From: Saccharopolyspora gregorii | Lineage (GTDB): Bacteria; Actinomycetota; Actinomycetes; Mycobacteriales; Pseudonocardiaceae | Assembly (NCBI RefSeq): GCF_024734405.1 | Contig: NZ_CP059556.1 | Coordinates: 2,480,001-2,544,000, forward strand | Length of the DNA: 64,000 nt | Reading direction: 5' to 3' | Shown: one piece after another, positions 33,958-42,871 of the stretch | Position numbering within the stretch: the stretch's first letter is position 1 | Layout: every line of letters starts with the position of its first letter | Notes under the pieces: model-generated | What the model saw: the letters and a program-made list of their open reading frames with translations, nothing else | Database searches by the model: none | What the model was told of the DNA's origin: nothing | Program-made: the position numbers and the translations under genes

Positions 33958-35478
33958 TCACGGGCTGGCCGGAACCGCGATCCCGTCGACGCGGCGGGGA
34001 ACGGGGGAGGGCCCGTCCCGCAGTTCCGGTGGCAGCGACGCCTCGGGCGCGTTCTGCCAAGCGATCGGGTGCAGGAACCGGCGGATCGCGGTGGCACCCA
34101 CGGAGGTGTGCTGGGTGTCGGTGGCGGGCCACGGCCCGCCGTGCTGCTGGGCCCACGCGACGGCGACGCCGGTGGGGTAGCCGTCGAAGAGCAGCCGTCC
34201 GGTGCGGCCGCGCAGGGCCGCGACGGCGCGGTCGCGCTCGGGGTCGTCGGCGGCACCTCCGTGCACGGTGGCGACGAGCGAGCCGGGCAGCCGGTCGAGC
34301 AGGCCGGTCAGCTGCTCGGGGGCGTACCGCACGAGGACCGCGATCGGCCCGAACAGCTCCTCCAGCAGCGCGGCGTCGAGGTCGTCGGCGTCGACCAGCA
34401 CCGCGGTCGGCCGCACCTCGAAACCCGCGCCGGGTTCGGCGGTGGCGGTGATCAGGTGGCGTCCGCCGAGCGCGGCGACCCCGGCCGCGTAGGACTCGGC
34501 GATGCCCGCGTTGAGCAGTGCCGGAGCGGGCACCTCGGCGAGGGCCGCTGCGGCGGACTCGACCAGCCGGTCGCCGTCCGCTCCGGCGGGGACCAGCACC
34601 AGGCCCGGTTTGGTGCAGAACTGCCCGCCGCCCAGGGTGAACGAGCCGACCAGGCCGCGCCCGATCTCCGCGGCGCGCTCGGCGGCACCGGCGGCGGTGA
34701 CCACGAGCGGGTTCACGCTGCCCAGCTCGCCGAAGAACGGGATCGGATCCGGGCGCTGCGCGATCAGCCCGCGCAGCGCGGTCGCCCCGGCGTGCCCGCC
34801 GGTGAAGGAGACCGCGGTGATCGCCGGATCGGTGACCAGCGCCGTCCCGGCCTCCCGGCCGAACACCACGGAGATCGTGCCCTCCGGGGCGCCCGCGCGG
34901 GCCGCGGCGGCGGCGAGGATGCGCCCGCACAGCGCGGAGGTGAGCGGGTGGCTGCCGTGCGCCTTGACCACGACGGCGCAGCCCGCGGCGAGCGCGGCCG
35001 CGGTGTCCCCGCCGGGCACCGAGAAGGCGAGCGGGAAGTTGCTGGCGCCGAACACGGCGACCGGCCCGGTCGGCACCAGCATCCGGCGCAGGTCCGGGCG
35101 CGGGCCCATCGGCGTGTCCCCGGGGTGGTCGACGACGGCCTCCAGGTAGGCGCCGTCCTCGACGACCTCGGCGAAGAACCGCAGCTGGTAGGCGGTCCGG
35201 TTCAGCTCCCCGTCCAGTCGCGGGCGCCCGAGCGCGGTCTCCCGGTCGGCGGTGGCGACCACCTCCTCGCGGGCGGCCTCCAGGTCGTCGGCCATGGCGC
35301 GCAGCACGGCGGCTCGCCCGGCGCGGCCGATCCGCTCCAGTTCCTCGGTGGCCGTGGTGGCGCGGGCGCAGTGCGCGGCGACCTCGGCGGTACCGGTCGG
35401 CAGCAGGTCGGTGCGGGTGGCCTCGCCGGTGCGCGGGTCGACGCTGGGCAGCGGGTGCGCGCCCGCCGCCGCGCTCAT
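33958..35478 (-). CDS. 2-oxoglutarate semialdehyde dehydrogenase
   Basis: The 506-residue NADP-dependent aldehyde dehydrogenase oxidises 2-oxoglutarate semialdehyde to 2-oxoglutarate, the last step of aldarate breakdown. VFGASNFPLAFSVPGGDTA, FTGGHAGATAL, the general base Glu in FFGELGSVNPLV, catalytic Cys in LGGGQFCTKPGLV, and FDGYPTGVAVAWAQQHGGPWPA are visible and match this subgroup. ATG 35478 overlaps the upstream dehydratase gene by ATGA. A second, frameshifted member of the same family is at 22854-24346. Confidence 0.9.
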   Translation of the reverse strand: MSAAAGAHPLPSVDPRTGEATRTDLLPTGTAEVAAHCARATTATEELERIGRAGRAAVLRAMADDLEAAREEVVATADRETALGRPRLDGELNRTAYQLRFFAEVVEDGAYLEAVVDHPGDTPMGPRPDLRRMLVPTGPVAVFGASNFPLAFSVPGGDTAAALAAGCAVVVKAHGSHPLTSALCGRILAAAAARAGAPEGTISVVFGREAGTALVTDPAITAVSFTGGHAGATALRGLIAQRPDPIPFFGELGSVNPLVVTAAGAAERAAEIGRGLVGSFTLGGGQFCTKPGLVLVPAGADGDRLVESAAAALAEVPAPALLNAGIAESYAAGVAALGGRHLITATAEPGAGFEVRPTAVLVDADDLDAALLEELFGPIAVLVRYAPEQLTGLLDRLPGSLVATVHGGAADDPERDRAVAALRGRTGRLLFDGYPTGVAVAWAQQHGGPWPATDTQHTSVGATAIRRFLHPIAWQNAPEASLPPELRDGPSPVPRRVDGIAVPASP

Positions 35479-36380
35479 CGGACGTCCCAGGTGGCGAGGA
35501 TCTTCGCGACCGCGTCCCGCGCCGCCGGTTCGATCCGGGAGGCCGGTGGCCGCACGTCGGGCCTGCCGAGGCCGATCTGGTGCAGCGCCTCCTTGATCAC
35601 GCTGACGTTGTCGGCACCGGCGTCCGCCGCGCGCAGTTCTTCGAACTCCCGCACCTGGTCCCACACCCGCATCGCCGCCGGGAAGTCCCCTGTGGACAGT
35701 GCGGCCCGCATCCGCAGCGAGAGGGACGGGGCGATGGTGGCCAGGCCGGAGGTGAAACCGGTCGCGCCGACCGCCGCGTAGGCGGGGGCGGACAGTTCGG
35801 CGAGGCCCGCGATCCAGGTGAACCGGTCGATCCCGGCGACCCGCGCCACCGCGGCGAACCGGGTCGGGTCGGGCAGCGCGTACTTGACGCCGACGACGTT
35901 CGGGCAGGAGTCGGCGAGCGCGATGAAGTCGGCCGCCTCGATCCGCGGCGTCCGCACGTACGGCAGCACCCCGAGGTCGGGCACCGCGGACGCGATCGCC
36001 CGGTGGTAGTCGATCCAGCCCTGCCGGGAGACGTAGGGGTGCACCGGCTGGTGCACCATCACCGCGGCGGCCCCGCGATCCCGCGCGTAGCGGGCGGCGT
36101 CGATCGCGGTGACCGCGTCGAACCCGACTCCGGCGATGAGCAGCGTGTCCGGCCGGGCGGCCGCGGCGGTGAGGTCGACCAGGGCGCGCGTCTCGGCGGG
36201 CGAGAGCGTGTAGAACTCGCCGGTGTTGCCGTTGACGGTGAGCACCCGCACGCCGCCGTCGAGCAGCCGTTGCACCGCGCGTTCGGTGTTCGGCACGTCG
36301 ATGGTGCCGTCCCCGGTGAACGGGGTCGGGATGATCGCGATGACGTCGGCGAGCCGGCGCCGGATCTCGTCGAGTTCCAT
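35475..36380 (-). CDS. 5-dehydro-4-deoxyglucarate dehydratase
   Basis: This is a 301-residue DapA-family lyase. The Schiff-base Lys is in VVGVKYALPD (~170), the carboxylate-binding motif is GNTGEFYTLS (~52), and the conserved Tyr is in VLPYVRTPR (~140). With a semialdehyde dehydrogenase next to it, it should dehydrate and decarboxylate 5-keto-4-deoxyglucarate to 2-oxoglutarate semialdehyde. The leading GAGGAGA suits ATG 36380. It is translationally coupled to the dehydrogenase. Length is normal. Confidence 0.88.
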   Translation of the reverse strand: MELDEIRRRLADVIAIIPTPFTGDGTIDVPNTERAVQRLLDGGVRVLTVNGNTGEFYTLSPAETRALVDLTAAAARPDTLLIAGVGFDAVTAIDAARYARDRGAAAVMVHQPVHPYVSRQGWIDYHRAIASAVPDLGVLPYVRTPRIEAADFIALADSCPNVVGVKYALPDPTRFAAVARVAGIDRFTWIAGLAELSAPAYAAVGATGFTSGLATIAPSLSLRMRAALSTGDFPAAMRVWDQVREFEELRAADAGADNVSVIKEALHQIGLGRPDVRPPASRIEPAARDAVAKILATWDVR

Positions 36381-36476
36381 GCTTCTCCTCGGAGGAGTCG
36401 GGTGAGGACGTCGTTGATCGCCCGCGCAGCCGGATGTCGCTGCGCGGTGGTGGTGTCGGACGTGCGGGGGTGGCGG

Positions 36477-36840
36477 TCAGCCCGCGGCGGTGTCACCGTC
36501 CGCGGGTTCGGCCGCGCCGGTGAGGTGCGGCATGACGCGCTCGACGAACTCGGCGATGTGGGCGCGCAGTGCGGTGGCGACCGCGTCGGCGTCGCCGCGT
36601 TCGGCGGCGTCGAGGATGCCGCGGTGCTCGTCGGCTTCGGTCCGCCACCCGCCCGCCGTGCGCCAGCCGGAGACGCTGACCAGCGCGGTCTGGTCCTTGA
36701 GCCCGTCGAGGGTGTCCACGAGGAGCGCGTTCCCGCAGCCCGCGTAGAGGTGGCGGTGGAACTCGCGGTTGGCGAGGCTCATTCCCGCGTTGTCCCCGGC
36801 TTCGCCCGCGGCCACCGCGCGGTCCAGCGCGACGCCGGCC
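36477..36840 (-). pseudogene. GntR/FCD regulator, DNA-binding domain lost
   Basis: Only the ligand-binding FCD half survives: ALDRAVAAGEAGDNAGMSLANREFHRHLYAGCGN with the D/N-x(3)-H type site, the mid His of TEADEHRGILDAAERGD, and RAHIAEFVERVMPHL. A GntR protein of this class needs about 230 residues, and the winged helix that should precede is replaced by the start of the GNAT gene on the other strand. It lies just upstream of the aldarate operon and was presumably its repressor. Truncation probably leaves the operon deregulated. Confidence 0.75.
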
Positions 36841-36856
36841 GGGCCCGGGTGGTGGC

Positions 36857-37366
36857 ATGGCGAGGTCAAGCAGTGGGCGGGCGGAGTTCCCCACGACGGC
36901 CGAGGTATCCGACCTGTGGCGGGCCGTGGTGCGCGCAGGCGGCGCCATCGGATTCCCCGTGGACGCCCCCGCGGAACTCATCGCGGAGGCGGCGGCCGGC
37001 GAACTGCGCGACGTCGGATCCGGGCGGCAGGAGCTGCTGGTCGAACGCGACGGCGGGCTCCTGGTGGGGATGGTGCTGGTCCGCGGGAAGGAGGGGCAGG
37101 TGTTCCGCCACCGCGCGGAAGTGCGGAAGCTGATCGTGCACCCCGGGCGGCAGCGCGGCGGGATCGGGCGCCGCCTGCTGGCCCGCGCGGTCGAGCGCGC
37201 CCGCGACCTCGGTTTCCGGCAGCTCGTGCTCGCCACCCGCGGCGGCACCCACCTGCCCGAGTTCTACCGCCGCCAGGGCTGGGCCGAGGTCGGCCGCTTC
37301 CCGGCCGCGCTCCAGGTGGCGCCCGGGGACTTCCGGGACGAGCACTGGTTCCAGTGCGAGCTCTGA
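36857..37366 (+). CDS. GNAT family N-acetyltransferase
   Basis: The 169-residue product has the acetyl-CoA pyrophosphate-binding motif VRKLIVHPGRQRGGIGRRLL (R-x-x-G-x-G/A pattern), followed by LVLATRGG and FYRRQGWAEVGRFP, which is the usual end of the fold. An N-terminal helix and LLVERDGGLLVGMVLV strand are as expected. The acceptor substrate is unknown. The start overlaps the truncated GntR frame region and lacks a strong ribosome site. Its left border marks the point where the GntR gene is cut, so the gene may have arrived by a rearrangement. Confidence 0.82.
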   Translation: MARSSSGRAEFPTTAEVSDLWRAVVRAGGAIGFPVDAPAELIAEAAAGELRDVGSGRQELLVERDGGLLVGMVLVRGKEGQVFRHRAEVRKLIVHPGRQRGGIGRRLLARAVERARDLGFRQLVLATRGGTHLPEFYRRQGWAEVGRFPAALQVAPGDFRDEHWFQCEL

Positions 37367-37463
37367 TCCGTTCGGTCCGCGGGTTCGGGTAGCGGTGCTC
37401 GGTCTGTCCGCAGTGGACGGTCTCGGCCGACCTGCGGCCACCTGTCCTCCGTGGACTAGCGGT

Positions 37464-38609
37464 TCAGCGGTTCGCGCGGGCCAGCCGATCCACCGCCTCG
37501 ATGACGGTGTCGGGGGAGCAGGCCAGGTTCATGCGGGCGAACCCGGCGCCCGGCGAGCCGAACGCCGGTCCGCTGGAGAGCGCGACCCCCGCGTGTTCCA
37601 GCGCGTGCGCCGCCGGGTCGTCGCCCCAGCCGAGCGCGCGCATGTCCAGCCACGCCAGGTAGCTCGCCGCGGGCCTGCGCAGCCGCACCCCGGGCAGCTT
37701 CGCCGCGAGCTGTTCCTGCAGCAGCGCGAAGTTGTGCTCCACGGCGGTGATCGTGGCGTCGAGCCAGTCCCGGCCGCGGCGGAAGCCCTCGCGCGTCGCC
37801 ATCAGCCCGAGCAGCCCCGCCCGGAAGGTGACCTCCGCCGGCAGGCTGCGGACCAGCCCGGTCATCCGCTCGGACTCGGCGACGAACAGCGCGGCCTTGA
37901 GCCCGGCGAGGTTGAACGCCTTGCTGCCGGACTCCGCGGCGATGCCGTGCTCGCGGGCCTCGTCCGAGACGGTCAGGTACGGCGTGAACTCGTGGCCGTG
38001 GTGGGTCAGCGGCGCGTGGATCTCGTCGCTGACCACCACCGCGTCGTGGCGGGCGACGATGCGGGAGAGCTCCGCCAGCACCTCGCGCGGGTGCACCAGC
38101 CCGACCGGGTTGTGCGGGTTGCACAGCAGCACGGCCCGCGCTCCCGCGGCCAGCGCCCGGTCGATGCCGGCCAGGTCGAGCTCGTGGTGTTCGCCGTCGT
38201 CGCGCAGCGGCACCTCCACCACCGAGCCGCCGGCTTCGGGCACCAGGTCGAAGAACGGCGGGTAGATCGGCGGGTTGACGATCACGCCGTCGCCGGGCGA
38301 GATGAGGCGCCGCAACGATTCGACGATGACGACGCTGACGTCGGTGGTGCAGCTCATCCGCTCCGGTGCGGGCTCCCAGCCCCAGGTGTCGGCCGCGTAG
38401 GAGGCGAAGGCCTCGGCGGCCCGGGTGTCGTGCGGGTCGACGTAGCCGGTGTCGCCCGCCTCCACCGCGGCCAGCAGCGCGGACTTGATCGCGGGTGCGA
38501 GCGGGAAGTCCATCTCGGCGACGAACATCGGCAGCACGTCCGGGCCGTGCGTGCGCCACTTCTCGCTCGTCCGGCGCCGGAGCGTCCACATCGGATCGGC
38601 TGCGGTCAC
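37464..38609 (-). CDS. MalY/PatB-like PLP C-S lyase or aminotransferase
   Basis: The 381-residue fold-type I PLP enzyme has the Schiff-base Lys in ESGSKAFNLAGLK (~230), VVSDEIHAPL for the PLP-binding Asp, LCNPHNPVG and, at the end, ARMNLACSPDTV with the substrate-carboxylate Arg. This matches MalY/PatB cystathionine beta-lyase-like enzymes that release H2S or thiols from cysteine conjugates. GTG 38609 follows GAGGAGG. A GntR regulator gene lies 37 bp upstream on the same strand, so the two form a small operon. Confidence 0.88.
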   Translation of the reverse strand: MTAADPMWTLRRRTSEKWRTHGPDVLPMFVAEMDFPLAPAIKSALLAAVEAGDTGYVDPHDTRAAEAFASYAADTWGWEPAPERMSCTTDVSVVIVESLRRLISPGDGVIVNPPIYPPFFDLVPEAGGSVVEVPLRDDGEHHELDLAGIDRALAAGARAVLLCNPHNPVGLVHPREVLAELSRIVARHDAVVVSDEIHAPLTHHGHEFTPYLTVSDEAREHGIAAESGSKAFNLAGLKAALFVAESERMTGLVRSLPAEVTFRAGLLGLMATREGFRRGRDWLDATITAVEHNFALLQEQLAAKLPGVRLRRPAASYLAWLDMRALGWGDDPAAHALEHAGVALSSGPAFGSPGAGFARMNLACSPDTVIEAVDRLARANR

Positions 38610-38646
38610 GCGCCCTCCTCGGTTCCGGGTCGTGCGGTGGGGGTGC

Positions 38647-39306
38647 TCACGACGAGCGCGGGTCGGTGGCGTCGCCGTAGCTCTTGGTGAGGTGGTCGCG
38701 CAGGGTCGCCGCGAACGCGTCGCCGTCCCCCGATGCGGCGGCGTCCAGCAGCAGCCCGTGCTCCTCGACGATCGCGGCGGCGCGGTCCAGCAGCCGCCGC
38801 CCGTAGCTGAACAGCAGGAAGCGCTGCCGATCGGCGAGCCGGTCGTAGAGCTCCAGCACCACCTCGTTGCCCGCGGCCGCGATGAAGGACCGGTGGAACG
38901 CGATGCTTAGCTCCACGAACGCGGTCAGGTCCCCGGCGTCGAGGACTTCCTGCTGCCGCAGCAGGTCCGGGCGCATCTCGACGGCGAGCGCGGTGAGCGC
39001 GCGCGGGCGGGCGGCGCGCACCGCGCCCGATTCGAGCATCGCCTTGGCTTCGGCGAGTTCGCGGACGGCGCGGTCGCTGAGGGTCTGCACGAGGGCGCCG
39101 CGCTTGGGGTAGATCGTCACCCAGCCCTCCTCCTGGAGCCGGACCAGCGCGGCCCGCACGGGCGTGCGGCTCACCGCCAGCTCGGCGGCGAGCGTCGCCT
39201 CGCTGAGCATCGTGCCGCCGGGGAAGCGCCCGGTGAGGATGCCCTGCCGGACGTGCCGGTAGGAGCGCTCGTTCGCGGAGCCCTCGTCGAGCGTGGTCCT
39301 GGCCAT
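38647..39306 (-). CDS. GntR/FadR-family transcriptional regulator
   Basis: The 219-residue product has a winged helix (YRHVRQGILTGRFPGGTMLSE, then AVSRTPVRAALVRLQEEGWVTIYPKRGALV) and an FCD domain (VELSIAFHRSFIAAAGNEVVL with the metal site). GAGAGGCGG precedes ATG 39306. It is first in an operon with the MalY-like gene and divergent from the DsbA-like gene. It probably controls at least its own operon. Confidence 0.88.
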   Translation of the reverse strand: MARTTLDEGSANERSYRHVRQGILTGRFPGGTMLSEATLAAELAVSRTPVRAALVRLQEEGWVTIYPKRGALVQTLSDRAVRELAEAKAMLESGAVRAARPRALTALAVEMRPDLLRQQEVLDAGDLTAFVELSIAFHRSFIAAAGNEVVLELYDRLADRQRFLLFSYGRRLLDRAAAIVEEHGLLLDAAASGDGDAFAATLRDHLTKSYGDATDPRSS

Positions 39307-39393
39307 CGTGCCGCCTCTCGTCGTCGCCCCCGATCGCCCCATCCTCCCAAGCAGGCCCGCAGGCCGTTGGGATGCAACATGTATCCTAGTTCG

Positions 39394-40125
39394 GTGACGA
39401 ATCGACCCGCCGATCGCCCGGACGATCTGGAGGCGAAGTACCGCCGTTCCAAGATCATCAACGTCGTGCTCGCGGCCCTGTCCGCGTTCCTGCTCGTGGT
39501 GGTGGCCGCCCAGCTCTCCACCGGGCAGCCAGCGCCGAGCGCCGACGGCGGTGCGGCCTCCCCGCCGCAGCAGGCGGGCGTCGAGCTGCGCGACCCGCAC
39601 GACCCGATGGCCATCGGCGACGCCGACGCCCCGGTCGTGCTGGTCGAGTGGACCGACCTGCGCTGCCCGTACTGCGCCGTGTTCAACCGGGACACGCTGC
39701 CCGCGCTCGTCCGCGAGTACGTGGACTCGGGCAAGCTGCGCATCGAGATCCGCGACGTCTCCTTCTTCGGCGAGCAGTCGGCCACCGCCGCCGTCGCCGC
39801 CCGCGCCGCGGGGAACCAGGGCATGTTCCCCGAATACCTCGGCGCCGTGTACCGGGCCGCCCCCGAATCCGGGCACCCCGACCTCCCGCGCGACCGGCTG
39901 ATCGGGTTCGCGCAGGAGATCGGCGTGCCCGACCTCGCGAAGTTCACCGCCGACCTCGACGACCCGCGGCTGCTGGAGGCGGTGCGGCAGAGCACCGGTG
40001 ACGCGCAACGCCTCGGCGTGAACAGCGTCCCGTTCTTCGCCATCGGCAACTCGGCGCTCTCCGGTGCGCAGCCGATCGAGAACTTCCGCGAGTTCGTGGA
40101 CGCCGCGCTCGCCGGCGGGGAGTAG
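39394..40125 (+). CDS. membrane-anchored DsbA-family thioredoxin-like protein
   Basis: The 243-residue product has an N-terminal membrane anchor (IINVVLAALSAFLLVVVAAQL) and a secreted DsbA-like domain with the redox pair CPYC in WTDLRCPYCAVFNRD. The cis-Pro is in VNSVPFFAIG. It should form or isomerise disulfides outside the membrane. GTG 39394 is chosen because TATCCT, a good -10 box, lies six bases before it and suggests a leaderless mRNA; an ATG at 39379 in the same frame would overlap that box. It is followed after 5 bases by a CcdA homologue that can supply electrons. Confidence 0.88.
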   Translation: MTNRPADRPDDLEAKYRRSKIINVVLAALSAFLLVVVAAQLSTGQPAPSADGGAASPPQQAGVELRDPHDPMAIGDADAPVVLVEWTDLRCPYCAVFNRDTLPALVREYVDSGKLRIEIRDVSFFGEQSATAAVAARAAGNQGMFPEYLGAVYRAAPESGHPDLPRDRLIGFAQEIGVPDLAKFTADLDDPRLLEAVRQSTGDAQRLGVNSVPFFAIGNSALSGAQPIENFREFVDAALAGGE

Positions 40126-40130
40126 GGCGC

Positions 40131-40937
40131 GTGGAACTCGGACTGCTCGGCGCGTTCGTCGGCGGGGTGCTGACCCTGCTGAGCCCGTGCTCGGTGATGC
40201 TGCTGCCCGCGTTCTTCTCCTACGCCTTCACCGCGCCCGGCGCGCTGCTCGCGCGCACCGGGGTCTTCTACCTCGGGCTGATCACCACGCTGGTGCCGCT
40301 GGGCGTGCTGGCCGGGACGCTCGGCGCGTTCGTGAACGAGTACCGGGACGCCTTCGTCGGCGTGGCGGCCGTCGTGGTGATCGTGCTCGGGGTGCTGATG
40401 CTGCTGGACGTGCCGCTGCCGATGCTGAGCAGGACGCAGCGCTCGGCGGGCACCTCGACGGCCTCGGTGTACGCGCTCGGCACGATCTACGGGCTGGCCG
40501 GGGTGTGCGCCGGGCCGTTGCTCGGGGCGGTGCTGACGTTCGCCGCGGTGTCCGGGAACGCGCTGCGCGGCGGGGTCGTGCTGCTGGTGTTCGCCGCCGG
40601 GATGGCGCTGCCGCTGCTGGTGCTGAGCCTGCTGTGGGACCGGTTGCCGTTCGTGCGCGGCCTGGTGCGCCCGCGGCAGGTGCGGATCGGGCGCTGGGAG
40701 AACACCTGGACCGGGGTGGTCGGCGGGGTGCTGACCGCGGCCGTCGGGGTGCTGATGCTGGTCACCCGGGGGACGACGAGCGTGGGTGGCGTGCTCGGCG
40801 CCTCCGACCAGGCGCGGCTCGAAGGCCGGGTGCTGGAGCTGTCCGGGGCCGTTCCCGACTGGGCGGTGGTGCTGGTCGTGCTGGCCGTGGCCGGCTCCGC
40901 CTGGTTCGTGCTGCACCGCAGGAACCGAGCCGGCTGA
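40131..40937 (+). CDS. CcdA/DsbD-like thiol-disulfide membrane transporter
   Basis: This 268-residue membrane protein has six or more helices. The two redox Cys are in LTLLSPCSVMLLPAFF and LAGVCAGPLLGAVL, the classic CcdA pair that passes electrons from cytoplasmic thioredoxin to the outside. The GTG start at 40131 is five bases after the DsbA-like gene, so the pair is one operon and a functional unit. A degenerate repeat follows the stop. Confidence 0.9.
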   Translation: MELGLLGAFVGGVLTLLSPCSVMLLPAFFSYAFTAPGALLARTGVFYLGLITTLVPLGVLAGTLGAFVNEYRDAFVGVAAVVVIVLGVLMLLDVPLPMLSRTQRSAGTSTASVYALGTIYGLAGVCAGPLLGAVLTFAAVSGNALRGGVVLLVFAAGMALPLLVLSLLWDRLPFVRGLVRPRQVRIGRWENTWTGVVGGVLTAAVGVLMLVTRGTTSVGGVLGASDQARLEGRVLELSGAVPDWAVVLVVLAVAGSAWFVLHRRNRAG

Positions 40938-40939
40938 CC

Positions 40940-41000
40940 TTCCACTTCTGCCGCGTCGCACTGGGGCGGCGGAACTCACCGCGTGCGCTCCCGGTCGGGT
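40940..41000. repeat. degenerate relative of the palindromic repeat (copy D)
   Basis: Directly after the ccdA stop is TTCCACTTCTGCCGCGTCGC and then GGGGCGGCGGAACTCACC, resembling the left side of copies A and B and the start of copy C. The paired stem has been lost. Homology is short. Confidence 0.35.
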
Positions 41001-41060
41001 CCGACGGCGGGCGGTGGGGTTCCCGCACCGGGCCGCGGCAGGAGCGGATCGACGGCGTGG

Positions 41061-42482
41061 TCAGGCGAGGAGGAGGGTGAGGGCTCCGAGCAGCACCGCG
41101 GACGTGGCGGCGGCTCCGGCGAGGACGCGGTGCGCCGAACCGGGCAGCCGTTCCCCCGGCGGCAAGGCGACGGCGGCGGCCAGCGCGATCCGCGGCGGGG
41201 ACGCGATGATCGCGAACGAACCCGCCACGTTCTGCCCCGCCAGCGCGATCAGCGGCGTCGCCCCCAGGCCGGCGGACGCGGTCGCGGTGGCGGCCGAGAA
41301 CATCGCCGCCGCCCCGGTGTTGGACCCGGTGAGGTAGCCGCCGAACGCCCCGATCGCGGGGATCGCGGCGACGAACCCGTACCCGGCGCGCGCGGCCGAG
41401 GCCGCCAGGTGCTCGGCCATGCCGGTGGCGGCCATGACGATGCCGAGCACCATGAACAGCACGGCGCCGCCCGCGATCGGCACCCACCGGCGCACGGCGG
41501 AGCCGATCACCCGCCACCGGTCCGCTGCCGGGAGGTCGAGCGCGGCGACGGCGACGGCCGCGGCGATCAGCAGCCACACCGCCGGATTCGCCAGCACCGC
41601 GGCCGGACCGCTCGCGCCGAGCAGCGCCACCACCCCGGTGGCGGCGAAGATGCCGCCGACCAGCACGAAGTACGGCAGCAGCGCGAGCGCGAGCGCCCGG
41701 TCCACCGCGGGCAGCGGGCCGTTCGCGGCGCGGGTCAGCGCGAGCAGTCCCGCGACCACCACCGCCGAGGCCAGCGCGCCCGCGGGCGGGAACAGCACCA
41801 GGTTCACCGCGATCAGCGCCACCCACTCCACGAGCACCACCGCGGCCGCCAGCAGCAGCTGCCGCGGCGCCGGGCGGCCGACGTCGAGGGCGAGCACGGC
41901 GCTCGCGGCCACGACCAGGACCGGCAGCGTCAGCAGCGCCGACCACAGGCCGAGCTCCCCGGAGCCGACCCCGCCGAGCTGCGCGGCGACCAGCGTGCCG
42001 GGGCCGAGCGAGCCCCACGGCACCAGCACCAGCCCGAGCAGTCCGGAGACCACCGCCTTCACCGGGGGCAGTCCGAGCCGGACCAGCAGGGGAGCGGTGA
42101 TCACCACGCCGAGGCCGAACCCGGTGACGGATTCCATGAACGGCGTCAGCCCGAACACCAGCAGCAGCAGGGTGACCGTCCGGTCCGCGCCGCGTTCGGC
42201 GCCGTCGAGCCAGTCGGCGATCCGGTCCTGCGCTCCGCCGCGCCGCATGGCCTCGGCGAGCCCGACGCCGCCGAGCAGGATCACGGCGACCTCGACGACG
42301 GTGGGCGCCATCTCCCGCGCCGAAGCCGCCATCCCGGCCGCGTCGAGGGGGAACGCGAGCGCCGCGGCGAGGACGGCGACGACCAGCCCGGTGGCTCCGG
42401 CCCACGGCGACGGGATCCGCACCGCCAGCAGGAGCAGCACGACGAGGATGGGCGCGGCGGCGGCGAGGAGCGGCATCGGCAT
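41061..42482 (-). CDS. lactate permease (LctP) family transporter
   Basis: The 473-residue membrane protein has about twelve helices. LTPFMESVTGFGLGVVITAPLLVRLG and FGGYLTGSNTGAAAMFSAAT are the paired LctP signatures, and the substrate loop LVPWGSLGPGTLVAAQL is present. Family members import L-lactate or glycolate with protons. It is shorter than typical (about 540). ATG 42482 was selected over ATG 42476; ribosome sites are poor for both. It is divergent from the metallophore cluster, with a 610-bp regulatory stretch between them. Confidence 0.82.
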   Translation of the reverse strand: MPMPLLAAAAPILVVLLLLAVRIPSPWAGATGLVVAVLAAALAFPLDAAGMAASAREMAPTVVEVAVILLGGVGLAEAMRRGGAQDRIADWLDGAERGADRTVTLLLLVFGLTPFMESVTGFGLGVVITAPLLVRLGLPPVKAVVSGLLGLVLVPWGSLGPGTLVAAQLGGVGSGELGLWSALLTLPVLVVAASAVLALDVGRPAPRQLLLAAAVVLVEWVALIAVNLVLFPPAGALASAVVVAGLLALTRAANGPLPAVDRALALALLPYFVLVGGIFAATGVVALLGASGPAAVLANPAVWLLIAAAVAVAALDLPAADRWRVIGSAVRRWVPIAGGAVLFMVLGIVMAATGMAEHLAASAARAGYGFVAAIPAIGAFGGYLTGSNTGAAAMFSAATATASAGLGATPLIALAGQNVAGSFAIIASPPRIALAAAVALPPGERLPGSAHRVLAGAAATSAVLLGALTLLLA

Positions 42483-42854
42483 GGCACGTCCGGGGCGGGT
42501 CGGCGGTGGGGCCGGCCGGGCGCGTTCCCGGCGGCCTTCCGGGGGCCGGGTTCCGCTGGGTGCGGAACGGCTCCTCGCGGGAAAACTACCGATGTTCCGC
42601 GGTGCGGTGGCATCCGGTGCCGCCGATCTCACCGCTGCGGCGGGGTTCCGCCCGCATCGTCCACAGCGGGCGATCGCGCCGCCGGGCCCGGCCGGTCGAG
42701 CCCCTGGTCACTTCGGGTGATCGCTCGGCGTCCGGTCGGGTGGTCGGCGGATCTTCGAGAGCTGCGTCACGCGATCGTTGCGCCCGATGCTCGATCTCCC
42801 GCTGCTCCGATCAGTCCATGAGCTCCTGTGCTGCAACACTCAGCGCTAACCGCA

Positions 42855-42871
42855 TTGACAATCATTTTCAA
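42855..42871. promoter_or_regulatory. Zur (zinc uptake regulator) box
   Basis: The 15-mer at 42856-42870 reads TGAAAATGATTGTCA on the minus strand, 14 of 15 identical to the actinobacterial Zur consensus TGAAAATGATTTTCA. Flanks extend the palindrome to 17 bp (TTGACAATCATTTTCAA) with one mismatch. It lies 222 bp before the salicylate synthase start. The Streptomyces coelibactin cluster is known to be Zur-controlled, so repression by zinc is likely here. Confidence 0.75.
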
